Notes under the pieces: model-generated
What the model saw: the letters and a program-made list of their open reading frames with translations, nothing else
Databases searched by the model: none
What the model was told of the DNA's origin: nothing
Shown here: one piece after another, positions 51,000 through 60,563 of the stretch
How the letters are laid out: each line of letters starts with the position of its first letter
How positions within the stretch are numbered: the stretch's first letter is position 1
Made by a program: the position numbers and the translations under genes
Source of the DNA: Ustilago trichophora
Taxonomy: Eukaryota; Basidiomycota; Ustilaginomycetes; Ustilaginales; Ustilaginaceae
Direction: 5' to 3'
NCBI GenBank assembly: GCA_900323505.1
Contig: OOIN01000031.1
Location: 536,408 to 600,407 of the forward strand
DNA: 64,000 bases

Positions 51000-53748
51000 A
51001 TGTCTCAGCAATCTTTCCATCCTGATGACAGCGTACTTGCTGCTGAACTTGTTGATGCAGGCATCGACACAATTGACGCAGTCAGTGATACGGACAGGTA
51101 TGTTTGGGCAATCATCACCACGCATCATCAATGATCAGCAGCTGACATCACTATTTGCATTTTTTGAATTCAGTCACGCTCTCCCTGCTGCCAACCAAGC
51201 CGCAAATCAAGAAACCGCCATTTCCACTCCAGTGGATCCTCAGCACACCGCTCAGCTGGCACGCTTCAACTTACGCTTGGTGGACCATCCCCGCATCCTG
51301 CTCTGCACCCTGGACAGCTGTTGTCCTCAATTGCCGCTCATCCCAGACTTCAAGCACGTCACGGCTCACATCAAGAAGGTCCACAAGAAGCCGCTGGTTG
51401 GGTCTGCCAAGGAGATGCTGCGTAGCCTCCTTGATGAACTGGATGTACCGTCTCCTGGCACGGTCTGCATCAACAAGGATCTTCTGCCAGAGCGCATGAT
51501 TCCTGAGCTGGGTGAGCTCTTCCAAGGCTACCGCTGCAACTTGTGCTCCTATGCCGTCCAAGCCAAGTCTGCTTTCTACGAGCATCTGCGTGGGCATCCT
51601 GATGCTAAAGGCAGAGCATCGTACACCCATCCTGTTCCCATGCAGAAGTTGCACGAGTGCGGCAAGAAGATCCGCTACCTTCACGTCCGCAATCAAGATC
51701 TGGATCCCACACCGCCTCCTGCCATTCTCACCACCGCTCTGGATGCAAGCACCATCAGCGCCAATATCAAGACAAAGGTGGATGCCTTCCTCAAGCAGAA
51801 TGAAGATTGCCTCCGTGAAGCAGACCTGCTCAAGCCAGGCATTCAGCCTGAATCTGCCAGCGGCAACATTGGTCCTTGGGCCAAGCAGCTGGGTTGGCAT
51901 GCGTACTGGGCTGGCAAGCCTATTGTGGCCATTGGCGCACTCAGCAAGTCAAAAAAGGTGTGGCCTGGTGCTCATATAGACTTTGTCCATTGGGTATTGG
52001 TCATGACACAGCAAGCAGCCGCAACATGGATGACGGCTTTCCTCAAGACTGGCAGGCAGGTGCAACAGACTTTCCGTGCCTACAGTCCTGAACCAAGCCA
52101 GCCGTACAACCTCAGCCTACCAACAGTCAAGAAACGTGCGGACATGTGGGCCTTTTTACTTGCTCTGCTTATCCATGCGGTCTTTGACGGTGTCTCTTTT
52201 GGCTATTACGGTGACAGTGACCAGACTGAGCATCTTGGTCTCAGCGCACACCTGGACTCTGTACTGCAAGATCTGCATGATCTTTACTACGGTGCAGATG
52301 CAGACATTGATCCGCTCACTGATGAAGATCTGGCAAGCAAGGCAGTGCCGCTCCTCCTCCAACTCTCTCACCTCTTGGTCACGCAACAGCCAGAGGTGTA
52401 TGGTGAGAATGACAAGCTTGCTTTGGTACGGCTGTTCCTCCACCTCTGCGTCAGCGCAGATGGCACTCCCATTCCAGTCAATGCCGCTACGTCCATCATT
52501 GCCAGCTTGGAGTTCTGCTGCCGTGCAGTGCTCTGGCAGTGGCTGTTGGATCCAGAAGATGGTGTGCTCATTGAGCGCTCTGCTGAGGAGATTGCTGCCG
52601 AGGTTGATCTACAGATGAAGCGCTATCTGTACAGCACCAGCAGCTCCGCCAGCTCATACCTACAATCCCTTCACCGGTATGGCACAGTACTTGCGCAAGA
52701 TGATGGCACCAACTTCCACTTTTCCTGGCAGCAAGATCTCAAGAGCGTCAAGTTTGGAACAGAGACCATCCAAGTGGACCGTCTCCAAGCTCTGATGCAT
52801 GGTGCGCAAAAGCGGGCAGAAGCTTTGCTACGTCAGCTCTGCCTTTTGCCAGAGGATGCATCACTTGCGCTCAACCTGAAGCACATTCTGGATGATCACC
52901 GCAACATGCAACCAGACTTCAGCTTTGTGGCCGCTTCTCCGGAGCTGCAGAGCATCAGCAGTGTTCTCTGCCGTGCTGCTGCTGGTAACGTACCTGCTGC
53001 GCAACCCCTCATGGATCCATACTCTGATGAGTTGGAGTTCGATGCAGATGCTGCCAATGCGTACTTCAGCATGCACAATGAATTCACCAAGCTGCTTGCG
53101 GTGCTCATTGAGCTTGGTAGCGGTCTGCCTGCAAGAGGTACAGAGCTGCTCCAATTGCAGCACACCAACACGCTTGTTGGTCCACGCAACCTCTTTGTGC
53201 ATGATGGCAGTGTCTTCACCGCTCTGCCCAGCAAGAAAGGCACTGGACGTCAAAAGGTGATTCCACGCTTCCTGCCATACCCAGTGGGATGCATGGTGGT
53301 CTTTTACGTAGCTCAGGTGGTGCCGTTTGTCCATCTCCTACATAATGCAGTGCTGCAGCCCCGTGCGGCCAGCTCTATGCTCTTGGTGGACCATCACGGC
53401 AATGCATGGGAGACAAATGCCGTCACCAAGATGCTGCAAGCACTCTGCCAGGAGCACATCAGCTCTATCACGGCTGGCCTCAACATGCGCACTTGGCGGC
53501 AACTGGCAGTGAGCATTGACCGCAAGCTCATCTGTCCGAGGTCCATGACTGCAGAAGAGGTGTTGGACAGCGCTCACGATCTTCAAGCTGGACATTCAAC
53601 ACGGACTGCAGAGCAGCACTATGGCCTGGATGCAAGCATGCTGCATCAGCTCACGCAAGAGAGCATGGATGTCATGTTGGAAGTGTCAGAGCGGTGGCAT
53701 GCATTCTGGGGTATGCCATCCCGCTTTGAAGAGGACGTCAAGCCATAA
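51000..53748 (+). CDS. Tyrosine-recombinase-like protein with zinc fingers
   Basis: An 890-residue protein in two exons, 51000-51097 and 51174-53748; the intron has donor GTATGT and acceptor TTCAG, and the join recreates a Ser codon. Two zinc-finger-like segments are near the N-terminus: CTLDSCC...HIKKVH and RCNLCSYAVQAKSAFYEHLR. The last third resembles a tyrosine recombinase: an arginine box (LPARGTELLQLQ, near 685), a second basic box (LNMRTWRQLAVSI, near 804), and GHSTRTAEQHYG (near 837-849), whose His and Tyr fit the terminal catalytic positions. Fungal Crypton-type elements and subtelomeric helicase genes carry such domains. The gene ends in TAA ten bases before the helicase start in the same frame. 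Target and activity are unknown. Confidence 0.75.
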
Positions 53749-53757
53749 GACCACCTC

Positions 53758-55989
53758 ATGGCAGGAAAGGCAGCAGGAGATGACTGCAAGGCAGTATCTT
53801 CACTGAAGCGGCAGCTGGATGCTTTGCAGGAGGACATGCGGTGTGTCAAGCAAAGGCTGGAGCATCCAATTGAAGTTGCTCCACCAAGCGCTACAAGTGC
53901 GGTGCCTGCTGCCCCCATTTCACGCTCTGCTGTGCTAGCAGAACCAGTCAGCAATGCACTCTTCAAGGTGACCGGCAGCCACCGCACCAAGACACTGGAG
54001 CAGGCCTATGCGCTCAATGCCATCTATGCCAAGGAGACACCACTGATCATTGTCATGGCCACTGGGTCCGGCAAGTCTGCACTTTTCATGGCACCGCTGC
54101 ATTGGCTGCCGCCAGCCTCTGTCATTATTGTGGTGGTGCCATTCATTGCACTCACAGATGATCTGATGGAGCAGTGTCAGTGGGTTGGAATTGTGGCAAG
54201 CAAGTGGACAGGCTACCGGAGTGCAGACAGAGTAGAGGGCAGTCAGCTGGTCTTTGTTGCAGCAGAGAACTGCTACAGTCAAGCATTTGCCAACTGGGCG
54301 CAAGAGTTGGATCAGCAGAAGCGGTTGGCAGCCATCTTCTTTGATGAGTGCCATGTCTGCGTAACTCAAAACACCTTCCGTCCGGCAATGGAGAAGATCA
54401 AGGCACTCATCTCTGCTGTGCGGGTGCAGCAGTACTTCCTTACGGCTACGCTGCCACCAACTCTGGTTCCCACCTTCAAGACCACACTCTGTCTCCCGCA
54501 AGATGGTACTGGCATGATCAGGGCGGCCACCAACCGCAAAAACATCTCCTACAAGGTCCAGCAACTTACATCAAGTGTGGAAATGCCATTCCAAATCAAG
54601 CGTCTCCTTGAAGCTCACCCTGCCGGTGCAGTGATGATCTTCTGCAAGTCCACCACTGCAGCACAAACCACAGCGGAGGATCTCAATTGCACTTGCGTGA
54701 TCGCAGACATGCCAGAGGAGCAGAAGCAGAGAACGGTTTCAACATGGTTGCGGTGTTCTGCCACAGAGACCAACACTGGCAAACGCATCATTGTTGGAAC
54801 AACAGCTATCGGCACAGGCATCAATCCGCAACATGTCAGTCTGGTGGTCCATTGCGGTGATACATGGGACATGGTCAGTTACGTGCAAGAGTCAGGACGC
54901 GCTGGACGTAGTGGCAGTGGAGCATCAGCGGTGCTGTTGGCCACCAGAGTCCAAACACGTGAAGCACAGGTGCAGCTCTACATAGAGGAGCGTACTTGCC
55001 GGCGTCTGGCCATCTCACGCTATCTGGACGGAATGCCGGTGACTTGCCTCAGCCAGCCAGACTTTGCGCTGTGCGACCTCTGCCAGCAGCGTGTGGAAGG
55101 ACCAGTCACACCGCCAAAGAAGATCATTGGCTTGGAGTCACCGCCAGAGTCTGACAAGCGTGAGCGGCAGCAGAATGGCAAGACCCAGACTGCTGGTCAA
55201 CTCCAAGCTGCAAACAGCAGCAGTAGGCGGTTGCAAGTCAGCACCACGGCCTTGGATTCACCTACACCACGTCAGCGGCGGCATCAAGGTTTTACGGCAG
55301 CTCTAGACCTGAACCATCAGCACTCAGCAAGCAGAGGAGCGCCAAACCAGATATTATCCTCCACTGCTCAAAACCAGCTTCAGCCAGCATTGCCGGTTCT
55401 CAGTTTTACGCCTCCGCCATTTGCATTCAGCCTAAGTCCATCACCGGCACATCCACCTGTGCACATTGACATTGACACATCAAGCAGCAGATCGCTACTG
55501 CAGAGCCTTGCCGGTGTGTGCTCTTTGTGTTACCTCTTCCGCAACCAGCACACATGCTCTGGACAACATGGAATCCGACACTCTTTCAGCAACTGCAACT
55601 GCTGGCCGCAAATCAAGGACAAGTTGCCACAATCAGAGCCACGCATCAATGCAACCTACATTGGCGGCCTCAAGCGCCGCATGCAGAAAGCAAAGCACAT
55701 TGCTTGTTACGCATGTCTGGTTCCCATCAACATTTGCGCCAACACCAGCTCAACCAATTCTACAGCATGCTCACGCAGGTATGCTGACATTGTGCTGCCC
55801 GTAGTTGCGGCAGTGCTCAGATGCAGAGAGCACACTGCCAATGTGCTGCGGTTGATTGGCTTGGATCAGATGGACCCACATGCGGTAGTGGTACAAGGTG
55901 AGCTAGGTACAGCCGTGACCTACAAAGGTGAGAGTATGCTTCTGGCATTTGCCATGTTTGCAGCGGCTGTAGAAGCAGCGGCTATGTAG
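53758..55989 (+). CDS. RecQ-like telomere-linked DNA helicase
   Basis: A 743-residue superfamily 2 helicase predicted to unwind DNA 3' to 5' using ATP. A coiled coil (about 13-35) precedes motif I ATGSGKS (101-107), motif II DECH (196-199), motif III FLTATLPP, motif V VGTTAIGTGINPQHV, and motif VI QESGRAGRSG. A RecQ-type zinc module follows (TCRRLAISRYLDG, CLSQPDFALCDLC). After a disordered linker, the C-terminus has a Cys-rich part (VCSLCYLF, CSGQHG, CNCW, CYACLVP) seen in fungal chromosome-end helicases. RecQ-like genes at chromosome ends are known in Ustilago maydis (UTAS sequences) and other fungi. The ATG at 53758 follows the upstream stop by nine bases; the two may be one ancestral fusion protein. 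Confidence 0.88.
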   Translation: MAGKAAGDDCKAVSSLKRQLDALQEDMRCVKQRLEHPIEVAPPSATSAVPAAPISRSAVLAEPVSNALFKVTGSHRTKTLEQAYALNAIYAKETPLIIVMATGSGKSALFMAPLHWLPPASVIIVVVPFIALTDDLMEQCQWVGIVASKWTGYRSADRVEGSQLVFVAAENCYSQAFANWAQELDQQKRLAAIFFDECHVCVTQNTFRPAMEKIKALISAVRVQQYFLTATLPPTLVPTFKTTLCLPQDGTGMIRAATNRKNISYKVQQLTSSVEMPFQIKRLLEAHPAGAVMIFCKSTTAAQTTAEDLNCTCVIADMPEEQKQRTVSTWLRCSATETNTGKRIIVGTTAIGTGINPQHVSLVVHCGDTWDMVSYVQESGRAGRSGSGASAVLLATRVQTREAQVQLYIEERTCRRLAISRYLDGMPVTCLSQPDFALCDLCQQRVEGPVTPPKKIIGLESPPESDKRERQQNGKTQTAGQLQAANSSSRRLQVSTTALDSPTPRQRRHQGFTAALDLNHQHSASRGAPNQILSSTAQNQLQPALPVLSFTPPPFAFSLSPSPAHPPVHIDIDTSSSRSLLQSLAGVCSLCYLFRNQHTCSGQHGIRHSFSNCNCWPQIKDKLPQSEPRINATYIGGLKRRMQKAKHIACYACLVPINICANTSSTNSTACSRRYADIVLPVVAAVLRCREHTANVLRLIGLDQMDPHAVVVQGELGTAVTYKGESMLLAFAMFAAAVEAAAM

Positions 55990-56072
55990 ATAGAAGACTT
56001 TGCATGTTTCTCAAAATAAATCAATAATTGCATTTCCAGAGTCTGTGAAAATGCAGACAAAGTGGAGGCCTG

Positions 56073-56080
56073 ACGCGTCA
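56073..56080 (+). promoter_or_regulatory. ACGCGTCA, MluI cell-cycle-box-like site
   Basis: The same octamer found upstream of the recombinase gene occurs here, just after the helicase stop and before the first dioxygenase gene, followed by the 36-bp repeat array. Confidence 0.4.
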
Positions 56081-56092
56081 ATGAGGTTGAAT

Positions 56093-56327
56093 GAGTCCAT
56101 CTCAAAGAGACGCGCAAATTTCAGAAATTGGTCCATCTCAAAGAGACGCGCAAATTCCAAGAATCAGTCAGTCTCAAAGAGATGGATGAAAATTCAAAAT
56201 CAGTCCGTCTCAAAGAGACGGATCAAAATCCAAACTGGACACGTCTCAAAGAGATGGATCAAAATCCAAACTGGACATGTCTCAAAGAGATGGATCAAAA
56301 TCCAAACTGGACACGTCTCTTTGAGTT
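56093..56327 (+). repeat. 36-bp tandem repeats with palindromic core
   Basis: Six copies of TCTCAAAGAGA recur at exactly 36-base steps (56100, 56136, 56172, 56208, 56244, 56280). The full core GTCTCAAAGAGAC is a palindrome around AAA. A final half-copy is inverted (CGTCTCTTTGAG). The period equals 12 codons and the frame stays open through the array into the dioxygenase gene, so the array could encode a 12-residue repeat. A regulatory or structural role in the leader is equally possible. Confidence 0.85.
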
Positions 56328-56359
56328 GGATCACACTTCCCATGGTACATCACACCACA

Positions 56360-57493
56360 ATGACATACATACCTGTACCTGGCGGCACTTCTCAAGCAGA
56401 TCAGAAGCGCATCAAGAGGCTGCAGTACAGCCTTGCGTCCATCAATGCCAAGACGTACACCCTTGACAAACAGTACAAGGTAATGGAGAAGGATCGGCAG
56501 GCAAAGTGCTCTTGGACCTTGCCCATCATCACCGGCCAGGCCATCACCTCTTTTGATGACTGCAAGAACACAGTCTACACCCACAACATCAGCCTCCAGG
56601 ACAGCAAGACCGGGAATGTCTTCCTCCAGCGCTTCTGTCCGGCCACTGAGTCTGCTGCCTCCAGCATGACCAAGAGCTATAGCAAAGGTGCCACCTTGTT
56701 CCGCAAGGTCATGGAGACAGCCAAGTGCAAGAAACACAAGGCAGACACTCGGCAGACAGTGGATCAGCAGCAGCACTTTCCACACTACCACTTTGGCATC
56801 TGGTACGACAAGATGATGGTCAGCTTGACTCTATTGGAAGAGACTCAGCAGCCAGGCAGGGAGGAAGGCAGGCAAGCTGTGGCGGAGTTCTGCATCTGGT
56901 TCAAAGAGTTCACCCGCAAGTTTGTTCTCCCCATCATCAAGAATGGCCACTCTGGTCTCTGTGATACCTTCAGGTCAGAGCTTCAAGAGCGCATGGATGT
57001 CCACTTCCCTTGGGCAGAGAAGCAAGTGGATGACCTGGACCGGTACTGCCACCCGCTGTACTCCACCATCTCACCATTCCTTGGCTTCTCCAGCAATGTG
57101 CACAAAGACGTGAAGGATGCAGACGTGTCTATCCTGGTCAACCTCGGACAACATGCTCTCTTGCAGCTGCCAGAGTATGGCATAGCAGTGGAGCTGCAAC
57201 CACAAGACATCGTCATGTTCCTTTCCAACAGCGTGGAACACCTCACTGTCCAACACCCAGCTCATGTAAAGGCAAGATCAGACCCTGGAGAGCGCATGGC
57301 CATCAGCTGCTTCTTCCGCAAAGGGCTTCAGCAACAGAGAGAGCCAAAGAAGCACAACCATACATACTACGCAAGGAAGGCAGAGGAGGAGCAAGAGGCA
57401 GAGCGGCAAGCAGCATCAAAGAAGCGCAGGGTGGAGCAGTGCGGTGAGGCTGGGGGACTTGCCTCTGGAGCTGTAAAAAAGAGTCCAGAATGA
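56360..57493 (+). CDS. 2OG-Fe(II) dioxygenase, TET/JBP-like, copy 1
   Basis: A 377-residue protein with a double-stranded beta-helix dioxygenase pattern. The iron ligands fit His248 and Asp250 (NVHKDVKDADVSILVNLG) and His294 (SNSVEHLTV), with the 2-oxoglutarate-binding Arg312 in ERMAISCFFRKG. LPEYGIAVELQPQDIVMF between them matches the layout of fungal TET/JBP-type oxygenases, which oxidise modified bases in DNA; a protein or other nucleic-acid substrate cannot be excluded. An upstream region with NISLQDSKTGNVFLQRFCPA and HYHFGIW is shared with the two other copies in this window. The C-terminus is basic. The ATG at 56360 is chosen; a longer frame from 56000 would add the 36-bp repeats. Same orientation as the helicase, 370 bases downstream. 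Confidence 0.7.
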   Translation: MTYIPVPGGTSQADQKRIKRLQYSLASINAKTYTLDKQYKVMEKDRQAKCSWTLPIITGQAITSFDDCKNTVYTHNISLQDSKTGNVFLQRFCPATESAASSMTKSYSKGATLFRKVMETAKCKKHKADTRQTVDQQQHFPHYHFGIWYDKMMVSLTLLEETQQPGREEGRQAVAEFCIWFKEFTRKFVLPIIKNGHSGLCDTFRSELQERMDVHFPWAEKQVDDLDRYCHPLYSTISPFLGFSSNVHKDVKDADVSILVNLGQHALLQLPEYGIAVELQPQDIVMFLSNSVEHLTVQHPAHVKARSDPGERMAISCFFRKGLQQQREPKKHNHTYYARKAEEEQEAERQAASKKRRVEQCGEAGGLASGAVKKSPE

Positions 57494-57609
57494 CAAGTCC
57501 CCCAGCCAAAATTGCTTTCGAGAATCAGGCAATGAATTTTGGCTGGTGAGCACAGAGGGGGACTTGCCTGTTTGTCGAAGCAAAAATGGCTGAAAGAGAC
57601 AAGTCCCCC
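57492..57609. repeat. Hairpin and GACAAGTCCCCC repeats after copy 1
   Basis: The 12-mer GACAAGTCCCCC starts at 57492, overlapping the stop codon. It recurs in inverted form (GGGGGACTTG, 57557-57566) and directly at 57598-57609. Between them CCAGCCAAAATT (57502-57513) pairs with AATTTTGGCTGG (about 57535-57546) across a roughly 20-base loop, a strong stem right after the stop codon. It may act in 3' end formation or be an element end. Confidence 0.65.
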
Positions 57610-57720
57610 TCCAGGCTGGGCTCTCGAGAAAGATTCAACCAGTAGACACCAGCTCCACCATAGAATCATCCATCATCGTTCCATATCCACTTGCCAGCAA
57701 TCCAATCATCCATTCCAGCC

Positions 57721-58746
57721 ATGCCAGCCAAGGGTGAAGCAGCTTTGGATCGAAAGAGGAAGAGGAATGCAGAGAGAGATGCCTGCAGGAGGCAGAGCTA
57801 TCGAGACTCCCAGGAAGAATCTACCCACATTGATCTGTCTCGACAACATCATATCAAAAGGCACACAGACCTCAGCCAGTTTGATCTTATCGAGTGCAAA
57901 GCACTAGCAGAAGGCAGCAGCAGCCATTCAACTCGACCCAACCTTACTCTAGCAGACAGAGACACCAAAGAGATCGTGCTCCAGAGGATTGCACCCACCA
58001 GCTATGCCAAGTTTCTCGAAGCCAAGAAGAGTTCCCTCATAGGCAAGCACCTTTATGATCAATATCTGGCAAAGAAACCCATCCCCATCTCGACAATCAG
58101 CACACAGAAGCTCAAGATCAAGCTCACCAAGAGAAAAGTCATCCAGCATCACCTAGGAATCTGGCACTCTCGAGGCAAACAGACTCTGGACTTCACCAAG
58201 GAGACCACTGACCCTCGATACAAACCTGAAGCACTCGATCTTCTCTTCTGGGCAAGGATGCACACAGACCTGGTGATGAGAACTGCACAACCTTTGATCC
58301 ATCCCAGCTTCAGGAGCAACATTTCATCTCGATCCAAAGGCAGAAAGTGGCTAGCATCCATCTTTGGTTCCAAAAGCATCGAGCTTCTCCATCCCTGGTG
58401 GACTACTGTAGCCTTCTTCTCGAACTTTGCAGGTGGCATCCATCTCGACAATGATGACTGCATTCCATCCTTCTTATTCAACTTTGGAAAAGCTGCTTGG
58501 ATCGAGTTACCAGAGTTCTCAGTCAAGATCCTTGTCGAACCTATGGACTTGGTCATCCTCAACTCTCGATCTTTTTACCACAGGACCAGACCCTTCGTTC
58601 CTCCTGGACACTCTGCTGCTGCAAACAGGTGGGCATTCAGTGGATTCTTTCGAGATGCCATCTATCATAGAGAAACAGTGTGCAAGGTAGCAGAATGGAG
58701 GCTCGATAGCATCTTTGGGTATCAGTCAAAAGGAGGATCATCGTGA
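57721..58746 (+). CDS. 2OG-Fe(II) dioxygenase, TET/JBP-like, copy 2
   Basis: A 341-residue paralogue of the genes at 56360 and 60975. The ligand set is His241/Asp243 (GGIHLDNDDCIPSFLFNFG), His287 (SFYHRTRP) and Arg303 (NRWAFSGFFRDA), with the same spacing as copy 1 (46 residues between the two His). Shared upstream signatures are NLTLADRDTKEIVLQRIAPT and HHLGIWHS. The N-terminus is very basic (DRKRKRNAERDACRRQ), suiting a nuclear, nucleic-acid-binding protein. ATG 57721 is preferred over the one 30 bases earlier because copy 3 starts the same way (MPxxK). It is adjacent to and co-oriented with copy 1, 230 bases downstream. All predicted catalytic residues are intact. Confidence 0.72.
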   Translation: MPAKGEAALDRKRKRNAERDACRRQSYRDSQEESTHIDLSRQHHIKRHTDLSQFDLIECKALAEGSSSHSTRPNLTLADRDTKEIVLQRIAPTSYAKFLEAKKSSLIGKHLYDQYLAKKPIPISTISTQKLKIKLTKRKVIQHHLGIWHSRGKQTLDFTKETTDPRYKPEALDLLFWARMHTDLVMRTAQPLIHPSFRSNISSRSKGRKWLASIFGSKSIELLHPWWTTVAFFSNFAGGIHLDNDDCIPSFLFNFGKAAWIELPEFSVKILVEPMDLVILNSRSFYHRTRPFVPPGHSAAANRWAFSGFFRDAIYHRETVCKVAEWRLDSIFGYQSKGGSS

Positions 58747-59109
58747 CTTCCAGCCATTTGGCAGGAGGTCTCGTTCCATCCAGTTGGGGGGGATTTTGGC
58801 CTCCACTCTGAAATTCAGCTTTGACCCCCAGATTTCCTTTCGACTTGAAAAAATTTGCTCTCCACCAAAAAGATTCTCGTGTTTCCTGGCTGGGAGCTTC
58901 GGGCCTGCTTGGCTGCTCTGTGCAAATTGGAAATAATTTGTAATCAATTCCCATCTCCTGTTAAGCTGGGTCCCCCAAAATCATCAATTAATTCAATCAT
59001 GTTTGCGTTCCTCAGGTCTCTGCACTCAAAAGATGCCACAACTTGAGTTTTTCACTCCAAGCACCCAAAGGGTTTATATACATTGCTTTACAGCCATGTC
59101 CCTGTATCT
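58747..59109. other. Spacer between copy 2 and the foldback element
   Basis: About 360 bases of 3' flank with no recognised gene or repeat. Confidence 0.4.
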
Positions 59110-59715
59110 CAGCAACCAGACATGCTGGCTCTACAATCAATTGCTCATGACCTTCCTGAGCTCCAGGAGAGTGTCACCATATCAATAGCTCTTCACAATT
59201 GCCAGTCACCGTAGAGCTATGCTCACATGGCTGTAAGGTCACCTATATACTTCCTTACAGCCATGTGACCATGGAAGCATCATATCAAGAGCATCAAGTG
59301 TGATATTTGGCTCTTGACCATCTCTTGGATGTCAGGAGTGTCATGAGCATCAGAGATGTGGGTTTGGACAAGCCATGATGCTGCAATGGTCACATGGCTG
59401 TAAGGTCACCTATATACTTCCTTACAGCCATGTGACCATTGCAGCATCATATCAACAGCACATTGTGTGATATTTGGCTCTTGACCATCTCTTGGATGTC
59501 AGGATTGTCATGAGCATCAGAGCTGTGTGCTTGCAAAAGCCATTGCCGAGATTTGGTCACATGGCTCTAAGAGAGTATACAGGTGACCTTATAGCCATGT
59601 GAACCTAGCTCTGCACTGACTGGCAATTGTGAAGAGCTATTGATATGGTGACACTCTCCTGGAGCTCAGGAAGGTCAAGAGCAGAATATTGTAGAGCCAG
59701 CATGTCTGGCTGCTG
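59110..59715. mobile_element. Foldback-type inverted-repeat element, about 600 bp
   Basis: The left arm (about 59110-59272) is the inverse of the right arm (about 59553-59715), including the long segment from CTCCAGGAGAGTGTCACC to AGCTCTTCACAATTGCCAGT. Each arm ends inside a smaller hairpin built on TCACATGGCTGTAAGG. The middle holds a further perfect palindrome with 31-base arms (59375-59405 and 59420-59450) and a 14-base loop, plus a direct repeat of about 85 bases (near 59281 and 59450). There is no coding capacity. This is the architecture of foldback elements; target duplications were not identified. Confidence 0.75.
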
Positions 59716-59874
59716 TCAGACATCAAAGCACTCTTCTATATACATCAGCCTGGCAGAGGCCAAGCCAGAGATGTGCTCTGACAGGCCTGAAATAGGTATA
59801 GGAAGCTGGGTCTGGTCCAGAGAATCATAGAACACCCCTCAGCATAGAAGATATCATCCATTTTGAGGTACTTC

Positions 59875-60563
59875 ACTATAGCATTGGTATGACTTGCATA
59901 TATGGACACTTATACCAATGCTATAGTAAAGTTGCTGGTTTCTTGACCGTTTTGAGTGCTCCAGTTTGCAGCATACTCCTGATGAGCTGGTGCTACTTCC
60001 TGTAAGCCCAGATCCTGGATCCAAGGTGATGATGGTCCAGGCGTCATCTCAAGCTCCTCCACCTCAGCCACCGGTAGTAGTATATAAAGGTGGATTGAGA
60101 CCTGAAGCATGTAGGAAGTTGCACTGGGATGAGAGGATGCCAAAACACTCCTTAGCGTGGGAGATACCACCTGTTTCTAGGCACTTTACTATAGCATTGG
60201 TATAACTCATGTATATGGACACTTATACCAATGCTATAGTAAAGTACCTCAGTATGTGCTTGTTTTGGTTGCTCCAAGCTGTGCTGTACTTGTGAGAGGG
60301 TGGAGCAGATTCCTACATCCTTGAATCAATCAATCAAAGCTTTTCACCTACACTGCATGTCTAGGGTGTCCCAGTATATAAAGCCAGTCAGCACTGGCAA
60401 ACTCAGATGAAGTCTGATCCTAGATCTGAGCATGAAGGAAGTTGCACTGGGACGCCAGGATGTCAGAACACTCCTTAGCATGGAGGATATCTTCCGTTTT
60501 GAGGTGTTGTACTATAGCATTGGTATAACTTGCATATACTGGCACTTATACCAATGCTATAGT
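59875..60563. repeat. Three copies of a CTATAGCATTGGTAT hairpin unit
   Basis: Near-identical hairpins lie at about 59875-59927, 60183-60244 and 60511-60563. The arms read CTATAGCATTGGTAT and ATACCAATGCTATAG around a loop of about 18-21 bases. They sit in tandem units of roughly 310-320 bases that also share an upstream segment (AACACTCCTTAGC..GGA.GATA). Short open frames in this zone do not match any family, so it is read as non-coding. Confidence 0.8.
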
